Source: Heliocybe sulcata
Taxonomy: Eukaryota > Basidiomycota > Agaricomycetes > Gloeophyllales > Gloeophyllaceae
NCBI GenBank assembly: GCA_004369045.1
Contig: ML213512.1
Span: 584,929 to 648,928, forward strand
Length of the DNA: 64,000 bases
Direction of reading: 5' to 3'
In this document: in pieces, positions 24,113-35,747 of the stretch
How positions within the stretch are numbered: the stretch's first letter is position 1
Layout of the letters: every line of letters begins with the position of its first letter
Program-made: the position numbers and the translations under genes
The notes under the pieces: model-generated
The model's input: the letters and a program-made list of their open reading frames with translations, nothing else
What the model was told of the DNA's origin: nothing
Database searches by the model: none

Positions 24113-27100
24113 CTATGTAGATTTTGTCCGAACATGACCGTTGGGGCTTCCTACAGCTGCGTCTTCTGGGATGTCCCCCATAGGGATATCCTCAGGAAAA
24201 CTGAAGTTCATGTTTGTCGCGCGCGACCGTCGGTAGTTGCTACTGCCGCTTCGCATGCTCCGTATACTGCGCGTTTCTGCCATAGTACCATCCGCCGCTG
24301 TCGCTTCGTCGCTCTGGGGGCGAAACTCGAAGGGTAGCATGACAGCCCGGTCGATGGCGACAGGGAGCCCTCTATGACGGCCGCGAAGCATCACGATGCA
24401 GATGATCAACTTGGATAAAGGCTGCAGCGCTCCGGAGAAAGAGTAGTTTGCCTGGAGAAGATGGTCAACCGCGGACGCAACATGTCCTGAAGGAAAGAAC
24501 CATACCGTCGGTAGTCCCAAACTCAGGCCCACCGTACCGTACGCGGATACGAGCTCGAAGACTGCGATGCACGATTATCAGTTCGAGCGGCCGTATGCAA
24601 GTGAGGACACTAACTGATAGCAAATATGGTGAACCAGGATTGATTGTCTTCGGCGTCCAGGTTGTGGCGCTATAACATCATCAATGAATGCCCCGGTGCT
24701 AGGGGACGTCGTCCCATACCTCGATGATGCATAGCAGGACCAGAGCCAGGCCCAGCCACCACATATCTATTCACGCGTCAGATACGATAATCAAGTGCAG
24801 AGCATTCCACTTACCGAACGCGAGCTGTTTCCGAGCATGCCAGGCAAGATATCGGCTCCATACAGCGACGCGGGGCCCGCTGGCCTGGAAATCGATATCA
24901 TTCTCTGACTCGTCATCATCTTCAAAGACTCCGAGCGACTGTTCTTCGTATACGTTGGTGGACCGCACGCTTCGCTTCAATCAGAGCACTGCCACAGCAT
25001 GACGAGTGCATACCAAATACCTCATCGCGATCGGATCTAGGGCAAGAGGATCAGTGGCACTTTCGAGCGCAGGGTACTGGGGTGCTTACAGACGCTGACA
25101 TACATCATAATCACGTAGAGGACTCTACCCATCGTATTCTGTCAGCAATCGGCTCCATTGACAGCAAGTTTGAATCCCTACTTGACAGCAGGAGCCAAGG
25201 CAGACAAAGCCACCGCGGAGAACCCGGCTGCTCGTACAGCAGTGGCTTGTAACAGTCCAACAATCACCCGTGTTCCTACAGGGACAGCTTGGATTTCCGG
25301 AGTGCCGATGTCTAGTACTAGGAATGACACCCAGTCCGTGCAGCTAAGCAGATATTTCATCAGGTCCGATTCAGCCTTGATAGAAGAATTTCGTACGTAA
25401 GTCCAAGGAGGACTATTAGGAGAAACCATGTCTGATGCGAAGGAAATAAATAGATGAAACAACGACGTGGGTGATCGAGCAAGAAGTGCAACGTCTCGTT
25501 TAACCTTGATTCCACAGGGACTAGTTTTGTCATTGTCCAACTTAGTGGCGACGTCAGCTTGCGATAAAGGAGAGATCACGAGAGGAAAGGGCTCACATTG
25601 TCAGGCGTAGACTGAGTGGCGTTGGTAATCTCAGCACCATGCGTACACGTTGAGACTCGAGCGCTTTACTCACAAGATGGGCTATATAAGGAGAAGTCAG
25701 TCGTACTATATTCATAGAGACGAAAAGCCAACACCCACAAATGCAGTATTACCGGCTAGAATTAGAAATATCATGAACACAATCATGGGATAGGCTGTCT
25801 GGAAGGGTATCATAGACTGATCCACGAGCGACATTCCGGTATTCGTGTACGTGGAGACCACTTGGAACAGGGCAAACCAGGGTGGAGGAAGGTCCCGATG
25901 CAAGGCAGGGGTCTTGAAGTCTGAACTCCAGCGGCTTTCCGACATGTACGGGCCGATGATGATGAAGCAGATACCTTGCACGAGGATGTGGTACTGCGGG
26001 CAGAAAATTGAGATGCGTCGAACGGGCGAGAGCCCCAAGCTTACCAATGCAACGATCCAGAGCAAGGCATTCAAGGCACGGTACTCAACCCCGCCAAGCT
26101 CCTCGAGCTGCTCGTTCGTAAGCTCATAGAACGCCGAGTTCCGCCCCACAATCGCATCAAACGAGATATACGGCACGGGCTTGACACCTGCTGGCACCTC
26201 TCCACGTTGCGAAGCAATAGTGGTCGTCATTGGCATAGTCATCGTCCTCTGCAGTTTCTGCTGCACCTGGGGAAAGAAATACCGAAACATGCGCGAGAGG
26301 ATCTCGTGCGGCATGGGGAAGCCTCCAAAGCCGCGATGCTTGGTGCGCACGCCATTGAGATAGGTCGGGGCGTGGATCGTATGTGCAGACATTGTCGGAC
26401 GGAGAGCTACGGAAGGTCGTCTTCCCGGTCCTGCGGCGTCGTCATGATGCGGATTATGGATAGATGAAAGGATGCTTACTTCGCTCCTCAGGTATGTAAG
26501 GGTCGATACTGGGTCTTCTCTGGCCGATGCTTTGTTCTGAGATGACAGATCCCCGCCTGCCTTTTTCTCGGGTTTCTCGTTGCCGACGGGGATCTGGCGC
26601 AAATTCGACGGTCTGTGTCCTAGGAAGCGGGGAAGCCTCCCGGGTCGTGTATGCTGCTACATTGACAGTAGGGAAGCGGCGAAAATGGGACTCGGTGGCT
26701 AAATACTGCGCGTGAAGGTCAACTCAGCGACTAAGTTGCAGCACCCACCAGAGACTGAACCAGATCGGAAACGGCCTGCCATCCCAGGATCAGATAGACG
26801 GCGGCCTCTCCTGAGATGAACAGCTCAATAAGGTAAACTGGGCACAAGCGTACGAATAGTACTACCTTGACTGTCCTTTTAACGACTCGGTCTCGGTGAT
26901 GTCGCCATCATGTTCTGAGCTGTCCGAACTCATGACTGAGTCCTGTCCCGGACTAGGCGGCAACTGGTCCGCGAAACTAAGTTGGTGATTCTGCTTTTGG
27001 CCTTGTACGTCGCGTGTATCTACCCGTCCATCGTTCGAAGAGGGCACTGTCGACTCCGTGAGCCCCTCACTTATCCATCCGCTAGGATCAACGAGTTTGG

Positions 27101-27835
27101 GTGCATCGTCCATCCTACGTATCATGTCTGGCCGTAGTTTTTTGACAGAACCAGGCTTTGTTCGCTCCTTCTGGGCACTTTCCGTACTATTCTCCCTGAC
27201 GGTGGTCAGCCGTTTGCGCCGTCGGAGCATATTGACCATCTTGCTATGCCACGGCACGACGGCCGCCTCGACGTCTATCTTAACTTCCGCGTGCTTAGCA
27301 GCTTCTGCTTCGAGCATGTGCTCAAAGGACTTGGCGAAGAAATACCTAGAACAGGTGATTAGATGAGTCGCCCAGTTAATATCGGGAATTGGATGCACTC
27401 GCCTCCGTATATAGACCATAACCCATGAAACCAAGACCTGGGGGATAATTAGCAAGCACCTGAGTATTTCAGAGTGTGACGCACCGGACTCCCGAGGCAC
27501 ATCTGAATGAAGATGAGGGCCTGCTGCCATGTTGTCAACTGACTAAGGTCGACCGTCGCCAGACCGCAGACTGCCATAGCGCTGATGGAGTTGAACAGTG
27601 CATCGATGTATGAGATCGGATATTTGCCATTGCTGCCGTACAGAATTACTGAGAATATAATAGGCGTGAAGGTGCTTCACGCCGACGTCAGCCTTAAATC
27701 TCTTTAGGTATAAAGAAACACGCACAAGACAATGATATGAATGCGATAGAAGTTCAAGTGACTCCGTAGATACCTCCAAAAGTCTCTTTTAGGTGGATCT
27801 TCAGTCTTGGGAAGGGTATCCGAACGCGATTGCAT
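24113..27835 (-). CDS. TRK1: Trk-type high-affinity potassium transporter
   Basis: A multi-exon gene of roughly 800-900 aa starting at ATG 27835 (MQSRSDTLPKTEDPPKRD). Four M-P-M units are recognisable by their pore loops: ISAMAVCGLATVDLS, YTNTGMSLVD, TAVRAAGFSAVAL and GTVGLSLG, each with the filter glycine. Between units 1 and 2 lies the long hydrophilic loop typical of fungal Trk1, rich in charged and Ser residues. VRSTNVYEEQSLGVFEDDD matches the conserved stretch in the last loop. The protein imports potassium at the plasma membrane. The C-terminal tail after VAIDRAVMLPFEF is Ser/Arg-rich and ends at 24113. Exon borders in 24.6-25.7 kb are only approximate. Confidence 0.92.
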
Positions 27836-29490
27836 TATAGACCGCCTCCTGGAGGTCCGGAAAGGGGTAAAAACGACCCAAGTCGGAGTCTGTGCACTGT
27901 AGTGATGGAATCCCGCTCTGCAAGGCCCTCAGCGCAAAAACACGAGCAGATGAGCAACGCGGGGAGTGTTATTCGAAGCCGTTCATAAGGGAGCGTTGGG
28001 AGGGCCGGTGGCTGAACTTGGTAAGTCTCTTCGAACGATCCCCACCTGCCAAATCCGTCTATGTCACAAATAGGTAATGAAATAGCCGACTCACCGTTGC
28101 TTGTGATTTGCAGTGTACAACACAACTGTTATGTCTTAGGTGGGTTCCGCGAAATCAAATTGATCCTATAACTTGAAAGAAATATCTGATATACAAATCT
28201 GAGATATGCAGGCACGCTCTTCTGGTGTTACGCACCTTGTCGCCGAACCGCATGGTGGCTTGGTGGAACGGTAATTTCCGTCGCTGGCAAAGAGGACAGT
28301 CTAGCACCTTGAATAAATGGTCCGCCAGACTGGGTGGACCACTACATCTCTAATCGAAGTCCAGGATGGTAAAGCAGATCGCTATGTGCCCTTCAAGTTT
28401 CCTAGGACCTAGCGGTCAGAACTGGGAGAGGCAGAATATTCCACGCGCATCTTCCAGCCAACCGTGCTTTTATACTGTAGCATACACTAGACGCGCTGCG
28501 ACAATCCATCCACCTCCGGTGTCTTTCCCAAGAAAAGACCCTAGCGTTATCGCCGCACACTTTGATCGACAGTGAGTCTTTATTGCTACTCGTTTTGTGC
28601 TGATTCTGCTTCCTCTAGTCTACCTGTGGACCCTCGCCCGGCCAGAACGTGCGAGCTAAATTTACTACGGTTTATTCTGATGCACGGATCTTCAAAGACA
28701 TCCGAATGGCCGTCGTCGCTCCCTGAAGCGACATCGTCCTCCATGCATCGACTATCGCGCTGCGTCTTGGACCGCTGCTGCGATGTTTGGAGACACCCTT
28801 CGGCGATCATGAAACACGCTATTGCGTTGACTTCTCAGATGAACGCTGGGTGACAGGATGCTTGTCAGCTCCGTCTTGTAGAAGATTAAATCTTATTCGT
28901 AGACACCGGCGGAAAGAGTCACAAAAGAGTCGATATCTCTCAGCTTGCTCTCCTTGGAATGCCATTGGCTTGCCATACTAAAAATTCCACATCCGTATCC
29001 GAACTCAAAGGGCGTACGCGAGCAGCAATTCCTTGCACAATCTGGCGACAGTATATTCGCACCATCCGACCCGCTAGACTTTTAAAGGCTGCCAGATTTG
29101 GAGAGGGACTCCGAGAGTGCCTTCACTCGCTACAGTGACTATTGAAACTGGACGACCGTCAAAAAGCACCTGCTACTCAGCACTCTAGCTGTAAAACCCA
29201 GCATGCTGCAACTATAACCGTGTTAGTACTGCGGCTCACTGCTCGTGGGGATCCTGGTAGAGGAGCATAGGAAGTACTATTTCCCTTCGCTGAAGCCACA
29301 CAAAGAGAGGACTTTGCTGCGGGCAGGTCATAAGGAATATTAATGGACTGCATATGTTTTCAGAGTCCAGGTGTATGCTTGTCGGACAGGTAAGGAAAGA
29401 ATTCATATGTGCGGTAGTAGCGTACTGGTCCTGATACATGGTCAGATTTGCAGTCGTCTACTCGGGATGCTATCAGCCTTGTCCGCGCCC
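27836..29490. other. Intergenic; one weak spliced candidate
   Basis: This is the promoter side of the Trk gene and the 3' flank of eIF4G copy A. On the plus strand a frame from 28366 can be joined at GTGAGT (28572) to an acceptor TTCCTCTAG near 28619, then read to 28853, giving about 150 aa without a recognised domain. The splice signals are good but I have no other support. The rest holds nothing I recognise. Confidence 0.3.
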
Positions 29491-29733
29491 CACCCCTGAG
29501 TGACATATCATAATGTCCCTACTGCGCTTGACGAGGATGTTGTAAAAAAAGTGATCAGGGGCTGCAGCAGGCGAAGGAGGGCACAAGACATCTTCGGAGA
29601 TGAGCACAAACAATCGATACATCGAGAAAGAAATGCATGTGAGACTACAGCGTGACGCGTAAATAGCGAAGAAACAGTCGCGCAGACAAATCGCGCTCAA
29701 CAGGGGAATTCGAGTGAAGCCGTTGACATAGGT
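29491..29733 (-). repeat. Copy-A 3' flank, diverged repeat of about 32200-32480
   Basis: Sequence after the copy A stop resembles the region after fragment C. Both contain a near-identical core (tgtccctactg-gcttgacg and gcagcaggcgaagg-gggc) and encode similar nonsense frames, for example PPSPAAAPDHFF versus PPSPAAVSDDFL. The similarity extends beyond coding sequence, so the duplicated unit includes the 3' flank. Confidence 0.6.
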
Positions 29734-31847
29734 TTAGTTGTTGGTGTTCGTCCTTCTCTTGTTTATGGCACGAGCCCAATCGCTATCAGGCTCGGCTGCC
29801 GCCATGGCTATCATCGTCCTCGCTAACATGACCTTGAAATCATTCTCCTCGCCATTATGCTTGGCACGGCCAGCAGTCTGAAGCATGCTAGTAGACGCCG
29901 ACCCTGAGATGGTTGAACTTCCCGGCCTGGGCTTGCCTGCACGCGCATTCACGGAGGGAACGATAGGCCTGAGTGTTGTCGTCGGCTGCTTGCTGATCTC
30001 GCCAAAGTTGGAGAGGTCACCAGCTTTAGCAAGATGAGCAGCAGTCCAGTCGTCAGCCTGTGGCTGGTCCTGTCGGTCTTGTCCGCGTCGCGAGCCGCCG
30101 TGCGACATGGTATCCATTCTTTGGGAAGATTCGCGCTCGTTCATAGCCTGCTCCATCGCAGCCTGAAAGCACGGGTTAAGCTATAGAATAACACCAGCAC
30201 ACATGAGCTTACCTCTTGGTGGATCTCAGCGATTGTCTTCGGAGCCGCCATCGCGTTACGGGGTATCCAATTGCGGTGGCGCAATTCAACGACATCCTGG
30301 CAAGGCAGATCAGGAACGTCGAGACCGTCGAGAATAAAGACAACATACTTGTAACATGAACTGCAGACGAGGAGGAACTTTCGGGTTCTTTGCCAGCTCC
30401 TTCATACGAGCGAAGTAGATATCCATATATTGCTTCGCCCGCGGTGTGTCGAAAATCTGACCGATCGTCGTGAGCAGCTGGCACAAGCTTTCGATTTCCT
30501 CCTCCTCGGGGTTGTCGACATTGCTCAGCAGCTTCTTGATACACTCGTGCATGATACGCTCCGTCAGCATCTGTAGCTTGAACAACTCGCCAATGAACTT
30601 GACGAGACCAAGACCCTGCCGCTTGGCCTTCGCCGCAGCATAGTACTCCTCGGAGTACAACTCAGCCTCCTCCTCCTCCTTGCCTTCATTTGCTGCGGCG
30701 AGGGCGGCATCAGCAGAAGCCTTGCCCTTTGCAGCAGCAGCGGTACTCTCCTTCGCAGCCCAACCACGCTCGAAGTCTTCCTGACACCGGTTGAGGAGGT
30801 ACTTCCTGAACAGCTGCCCACCCGTGATGGGTTTGCCTTCCGTGTTCCGAATACCCTCGTCTTGCACATCGGGACTGATCTGCTCCATCATCTTCCGACA
30901 CAGTCGCGCATACATCTCCGACCAAGCAGCCTCGTCAGTGGCTTTCTCAAAGACCAACCGAATGACTTGGATGAGGGTCCGGCCATCCTTCTCCTTCTTA
31001 GACTTGTTCGCCCAGCCAATGATCTGGTCAGAAATGGACTCGAACCGCTCCATCGTGAGCTTGTTGAGCAGGCCACAGACCTTACGGTCCACGACCTCGG
31101 GCGAGTCGTCATTAACAGGCTTTCGTGCTGAGCTCTGTGGTACGCAGCGGTTCGCCGACGCCTGATGAGGCGCAACAGGCTCCAGTGGAGGACCCATAGG
31201 TGCACGTGGGTTCCCGGGCGTCTTCTGTATTGTAACAGGAGAGGATGTCGGTACAATCTCGCTGGGGACAATTGTAAAAGCACGTACGAAGGGTTGTGGC
31301 ATCTCCCCACTAAGCCAAAGCTCACTCAGGAGCTTCTGAACATCACAATGCGTGTACAATTTGGGTGATGCGATTGGCCTTGTCTTCGAGAGGGCCGCGG
31401 GAGGTATTGTAGGAGAAAGAGAAAGCGATGTGTAGTGCTTGGTAGGGAACTGCGCAAGATTTACGACCGGGCCCGAACTCGAAGTGGGAGTCTTTGGCGC
31501 AATTGAACACGGCTGGACATATGTCCCATTGCTCTCTTCCGATACAACGGGACCAGAGAGAACCTGAACGTTGTTCTGTGGTGAGTTATCAGCAGTAGAG
31601 TGCGTATGACCCTCTACAGCGGGCTCAGCAACTTTGCGTTGGGGGAAACGCGTTCTCAAGATCAGAGTCTGCAAGAATATGCTGAGTAGGATTTCAACAA
31701 ATGGATTAGCGTAGATACCGCTGGTTCCGTCGCACCCGAATTTTTTGCCGTAATTGCGACTTCAATAACAACGTCACCGTCCTGCCATTGCGTCTGGGTG
31801 CGGACGACGTCGTCCCCATGCAAAATCTGATACTGGATGGGGGGCAT
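29734..31847 (-). CDS. eIF4G paralog reduced to its MIF4G domain (copy A)
   Basis: Exons 31847-31719, 31668-31288, 31224-30349, 30296-30213 and 30162-29734 join in frame to about 632 aa. Residues 1-130 are new: MPPIQYQILHGDDVV, then a Ser/Pro/Thr-rich stretch. YTHCDVQKLLSELWLSGE-PQPF resembles the first exon of copy B. MIF4G occupies about 214-485 (VVDRKVCGLLNKLT to RLQFMLQ) and is almost identical to the full eIF4G. In that protein MIF4G binds eIF4A and RNA/eIF3. The tail keeps the NERESSQRM linker but then diverges and ends in INKRRTNTNN, so MA3 is absent. The segment holding the eIF4E-binding YxxxxLL motif is also absent. The 63-nt intron 31287-31225 is in frame and stop-free, so retention would add 21 residues. 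Likely a translation modulator; the function is inferred. Confidence 0.75.
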
Positions 31848-32199
31848 ATCCAGATACAAAACCGTCAAGTATGATAAGGTACGAACTATTCCACGCAGAT
31901 TACGCAAGGAACCTCGTGAACGTGAAGTGCGAGGCAGAGTTCGAAGAGGAGGAACTTGGCGAAGTGCGATGATCTAACCGAGATAAACCGCAGCAGATCA
32001 ATGTACTGTATGACCACGTGCCTCGCCTAAGTGATTTATTCAATGAAAAGCAAAAAAAAACCAAAATATTATATTCTGACACTTTGTCCTGCATCTGAAG
32101 CTGAGCGCTGAGCGCTGAAGCTCAAAGAATAGGGTCGTAGCTAATTGTACAGCCGTCGGGGCAGAGTGTCGGTAGAACTTCACGACAGCGTACTCGTCT

Positions 32200-32799
32200 A
32201 CCTAGGATGACTTCGCTTGAGATTAGACTGTCCCTACTGCCCTTGACGGAGATAATGCCGAGAAAGTCATCAGATACAGCAGCAGGCGAAGGCGGGCTCA
32301 AGAGGTATTCGGACATAGGATGATTCACGCGATGGGATGAGAAAACGGACACATTAAGCAAGAAACGAATGGGAAGCTGCGACGTGAATATCGAGGTCAC
32401 TGCCATGCAAACAGTCGATCTGAGCAAGAGGATCCAACTGAAGCTGCGACATGGATAAACATGAAGCGTTGCATTCAGCTCTTGCTGCCCGTCCATCTCT
32501 TGTTATGCGACGCGCCAATCGTTGTCAGGCTCAGCTGCGGCCATGGCCAAGATCATTCGTGCTGCTAAGAGCCTGCGCTCGCTTTCCTCGTCATTAGGCT
32601 CGGCAGTGTCAGCATTCTAAAACATGCTACTGGAGGCCAATCCTGGGATAACTGGACTGCCCGACCTCTGATCGCCCGCACGTGCATTTGCGGAGGAAGC
32701 GCTAGGCGTGAAGGTCATTGTTGACTGCTCGCTGATCCTGCCAAAGTTGGAGAGATCACCACCTTTGGCAGGACGAGCAGCAGTCCAGCCGTACGTAAC
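32200..32799 (-). pseudogene. eIF4G linker fragment (fragment C)
   Basis: Directly after the copy B stop, the minus strand reads GWTAARPAKGGDLSNFGRIS, a second copy of the linker that copy B already has internally. It continues with a relic of the copy-A-type tail (ANARAGD, then a stop after SSSMF, then AMAAAEPDNDW). The final part and 3' flank match that of copy A. It has no start and is interrupted, so it is a remnant of another duplicated unit lying between B and A. Confidence 0.7.
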
Positions 32800-35747
32800 C
32801 TACAAATCAAGTGGGGTTGACAACATGGAGATGAGCTTATCCTTGTCCATCGACTTGTCAACAATGCGATCACGCCGCTCCAGATCCTTGTCCAAGCCAG
32901 CGCCTTTCATCATGATAACAAATAGCTGGGGCGCCTTGGGTACATCGACAGCAATATCGTCGATGAACTCGGCAGTGTCCATGAAACCCTCCTCAAAAGC
33001 AGCCGATGAGCACAGGCCCTTCTCAGCAGCCCGAAGGAAGAAGCGAGCGACGAGCTCGGCGTCGGCAGCCTTTGACTCGATAGCCTTGGTAAGCAAAGAG
33101 TCGACAAGACGGAACCGATGCCCCTGAGGCAGCTTGGTAAAGTATTCCTCGGCTTCGTCCAGATCGCGGATAGCGAAGAACTCCTTCGAGTCCTCCGCGA
33201 TCCTCCGCTTGGCCTCTTCCTCGGACATGGTAGGTTTATATCCTGCGCAAGAAGCAGAAGGCATCTCCCCCTTCGACTCTTCATCTGCCAAATGCCTCGA
33301 CTGAGGCAGCAGCTGAATTTTGCTCCCCTCGGTTGGTTGAGGGGGAGGGCCTGCCTGCAGCCAGTTAACGCTAGGCTTCCGACTTCGTGGCCCACTGGGC
33401 TTAACCGCTTCAGGAGCATTAAGCATAGCGGAAATGTTGCCAGACGTCGACCATGAAATCGCCGGCTCGGACATCCTCGGTGACTGCATGCTGATCTTGC
33501 CAAAGTTCGTCAGGTCCCCAGCCTTGGCAGGACGAGCAGCAGTCCATCCGTAAGCCCGTTGCTGGTCCTGTCGGTCTTGTCCGCGTGGTGAGCCGCCGCG
33601 CGACATGGTGTTCATTCGTTGGGCAGATTCACGCTCCTTCATAGCCTGCTCCTTCACGGCCTGGAAACGGGGGTTAAGTTATGGCATAACACCAGCACGC
33701 ATGAGCTTACCCGTTGATGGATCTCAGCGATCGTCTTGAGAGTCGCCATCGCGTTACGGGGTATCCAATTGCGGTGACGCAATTCAATGATATCCTGGCA
33801 ATGCAGATTAGGAACGTCGAGACCGTGGAGAGCAAACACCACATACTTGTAACATGAACTGCAGACGAGGAGGAACTTTCGGGCTCTTTGTCAGCTCCTT
33901 CATACGAGCGAAGTAGTTATCCATATATTGCTTCGCCCGCGGTGTGTCGAAAATCTGACCGATCGTCGTGAGCAGCTGGCACAAGCTCTCGATTTCCTCT
34001 TCCTCGGGATTATCGACGTAGCTCAGCAGCTTCTTGATACACTCGTGCATGATACGCTCCGTCAGCATCTGCAGCTTGAACAGCTCGCCAATGAACTTGA
34101 CGAGACCAAGACCCTGCCGCTTCGCCTTCGCCGCAGCATAGTACTCCTCGAAGTACAGCTCGGCCTTGCGCTCGGCACCGGCACTCTTTTCAACCGCCGA
34201 ACCACGCTCGAAGTCTTCCTGACACCGGTTGAGGAGGTACTTCCTGAACAGCTGGCCACCTGTGATGGGTCTGCCTTCCGCGTTCCGAATACCCTCGTCC
34301 TGCACATCGGGGCTGATCTGCTCCATCATCTTCCGACACAATCGCGCATAGATCTCCGACCAAGCAGCCTCATCAGTAGCCTGCTCAAAAACCAACCGAA
34401 TGACCTGGATGAGGGTCCGGCCATCCTTCTCCTTCTCAGACTTATTCGCCCAGCCAATGATCTGGTCAGAAATGGACTCGAACCGCTCCATTGTGAGCTT
34501 GTTGAGCAAGCCCCGGACCTTACGATCCACGACCTCGGGAGAATCGTCATTAACAGGCTTGCGTGCTGAGCTCTGCGGTACCCAGCGGTTCGCCGATGCC
34601 TGGAGAGGTGCAACAGGCTCCAGTGGAGGACCCATGAGGCCACCTGGCGGCTGGTGCTGGAAGGACATCTGACCAGGACCGCCATTCTTGTCTCCCGGGC
34701 GCTTATTGCCCCGATGACTGCGTGTTCGTCCAGAGCCAGACGCGCCTGGGCCGCCTTGACTGGGTGTGCGGGATATCGCAGGAGGACGGCCACCAAACGC
34801 AGATGCACCACCCGGGCCGCTGGGGCCAGGGCGAGCACCACTTGCCATGGCAAACCGCTCCTCGCTGGACAGTTTACTCGTGGGTGTTGCGAACTGTCCC
34901 ATAGCGAAGCCACCTGGCTTGCCGAAAGACGAGATACCAAGACCAACGGAGGCCTGGCGGGAGAGAGCGGGAGGTGTAGACATCGCCGCCCCGCGGTTGC
35001 CACGTTGAGAGCCACCCTGGGACATGTAGTGCTCGCTAGCAGGCTCGATACCCATCGCGTCCAAGGGCGGAAGGCGGTCGGGCTTCTCCTTGCAAATCGG
35101 CATGAACTGCAGGAGGAAATTGCGGTCATATCTACCAAAATTCGTCAGAACCTACTTCTACAACACGCGACAAGTTGAGTACGCACACGAACTTGCCGTC
35201 CCTCGCGTTCACATTGAGCTCGGGTTTGGGCCTCTGTATGCCTTCAGGATAGCTAATACTATTCAAGTCAACAATGCTGCGCGCGGCAGCAACCGTAAGT
35301 GAGAAGGGCTGGGAAATATTGGTTTGTCGAGTGCTGGAAAGATCAAGAGGTCCAGGGCGGTGTTTCTGCTGAGAAGGAACAGCGGTGTCGATCAGTAGGA
35401 GTTCTTTGTCCTTTGAGTCCTGCTCCTCGCTATTCTTATCCTTGGTCGCAACAGGTGCCAGCTCCTTCACCTCCATTTCAGGCTCGGCAGGCTTCTCCTC
35501 CGCAACCCTGGCCTTACGATTCGCGGATGCCTGAAGAGAAGGAAGGAGGTGCAGCGCAACATCCATACGGGCATCTGAGGGAGAGGCCATCTTCTGCACA
35601 GTAACAAAAGCGACAATCAGTAAGTACCATTTGCTTGCAGCCCACAGTAATAATACGCACGAAGGGCTGCGGCGTCTCGCCAGTCAGTGAAAGCTCATCC
35701 AGGAGTTTCTGGACCTCATGGTTCGTGTAAGCTTTTCGTTCTGTCAT
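32800..35747 (-). CDS. Short eIF4G paralog with eIF4E motif, MIF4G and MA3 (copy B)
   Basis: Exons 35747-35661, 35593-35187, 35131-33847, 33794-33711 and 33660-32800 keep frame, giving about 907 aa. Residues 1-29 (MTERKAYTNHEVQKLLDE) form a new first exon shared in diverged form with copy A. Residues 30-165 correspond to the acidic and HRPGPLDLSSTRQTNISQP region of the parent. YDRNFLL (about 166-172) matches the eIF4E-binding consensus YxxxxL-phi. MIF4G lies at about 363-620 and MA3 at about 763-876 (TMSEEEAKRRIAEDSKEFF to IMMKGAGLD). Lost against the parent are the roughly 500-residue Pro/Ser-rich N-terminus and the long Glu/Lys/Arg helix. The acidic/Ala-rich insertion inside MIF4G is shortened (SAVEKSAGAERKAELY). 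Domain content resembles plant eIFiso4G. All junctions have usable GT..AG signals, although the donor after residue 164 has changed to GTGCGT. Confidence 0.78.

Noticed and set aside
33928-34569. 213-codon plus frame across copy B (and its equivalent opposite the parent at 42275-42976)
   Set aside because: It mirrors the conserved MIF4G codons in antisense; its presence in each copy reflects MIF4G conservation, not an antisense gene.
29734-35747. Reading the eIF4G copies as retrocopies
   Set aside because: Introns occur at matching positions in A, B, D and the parent, and similarity reaches into introns and 3' flanks, so the copies come from DNA duplication.
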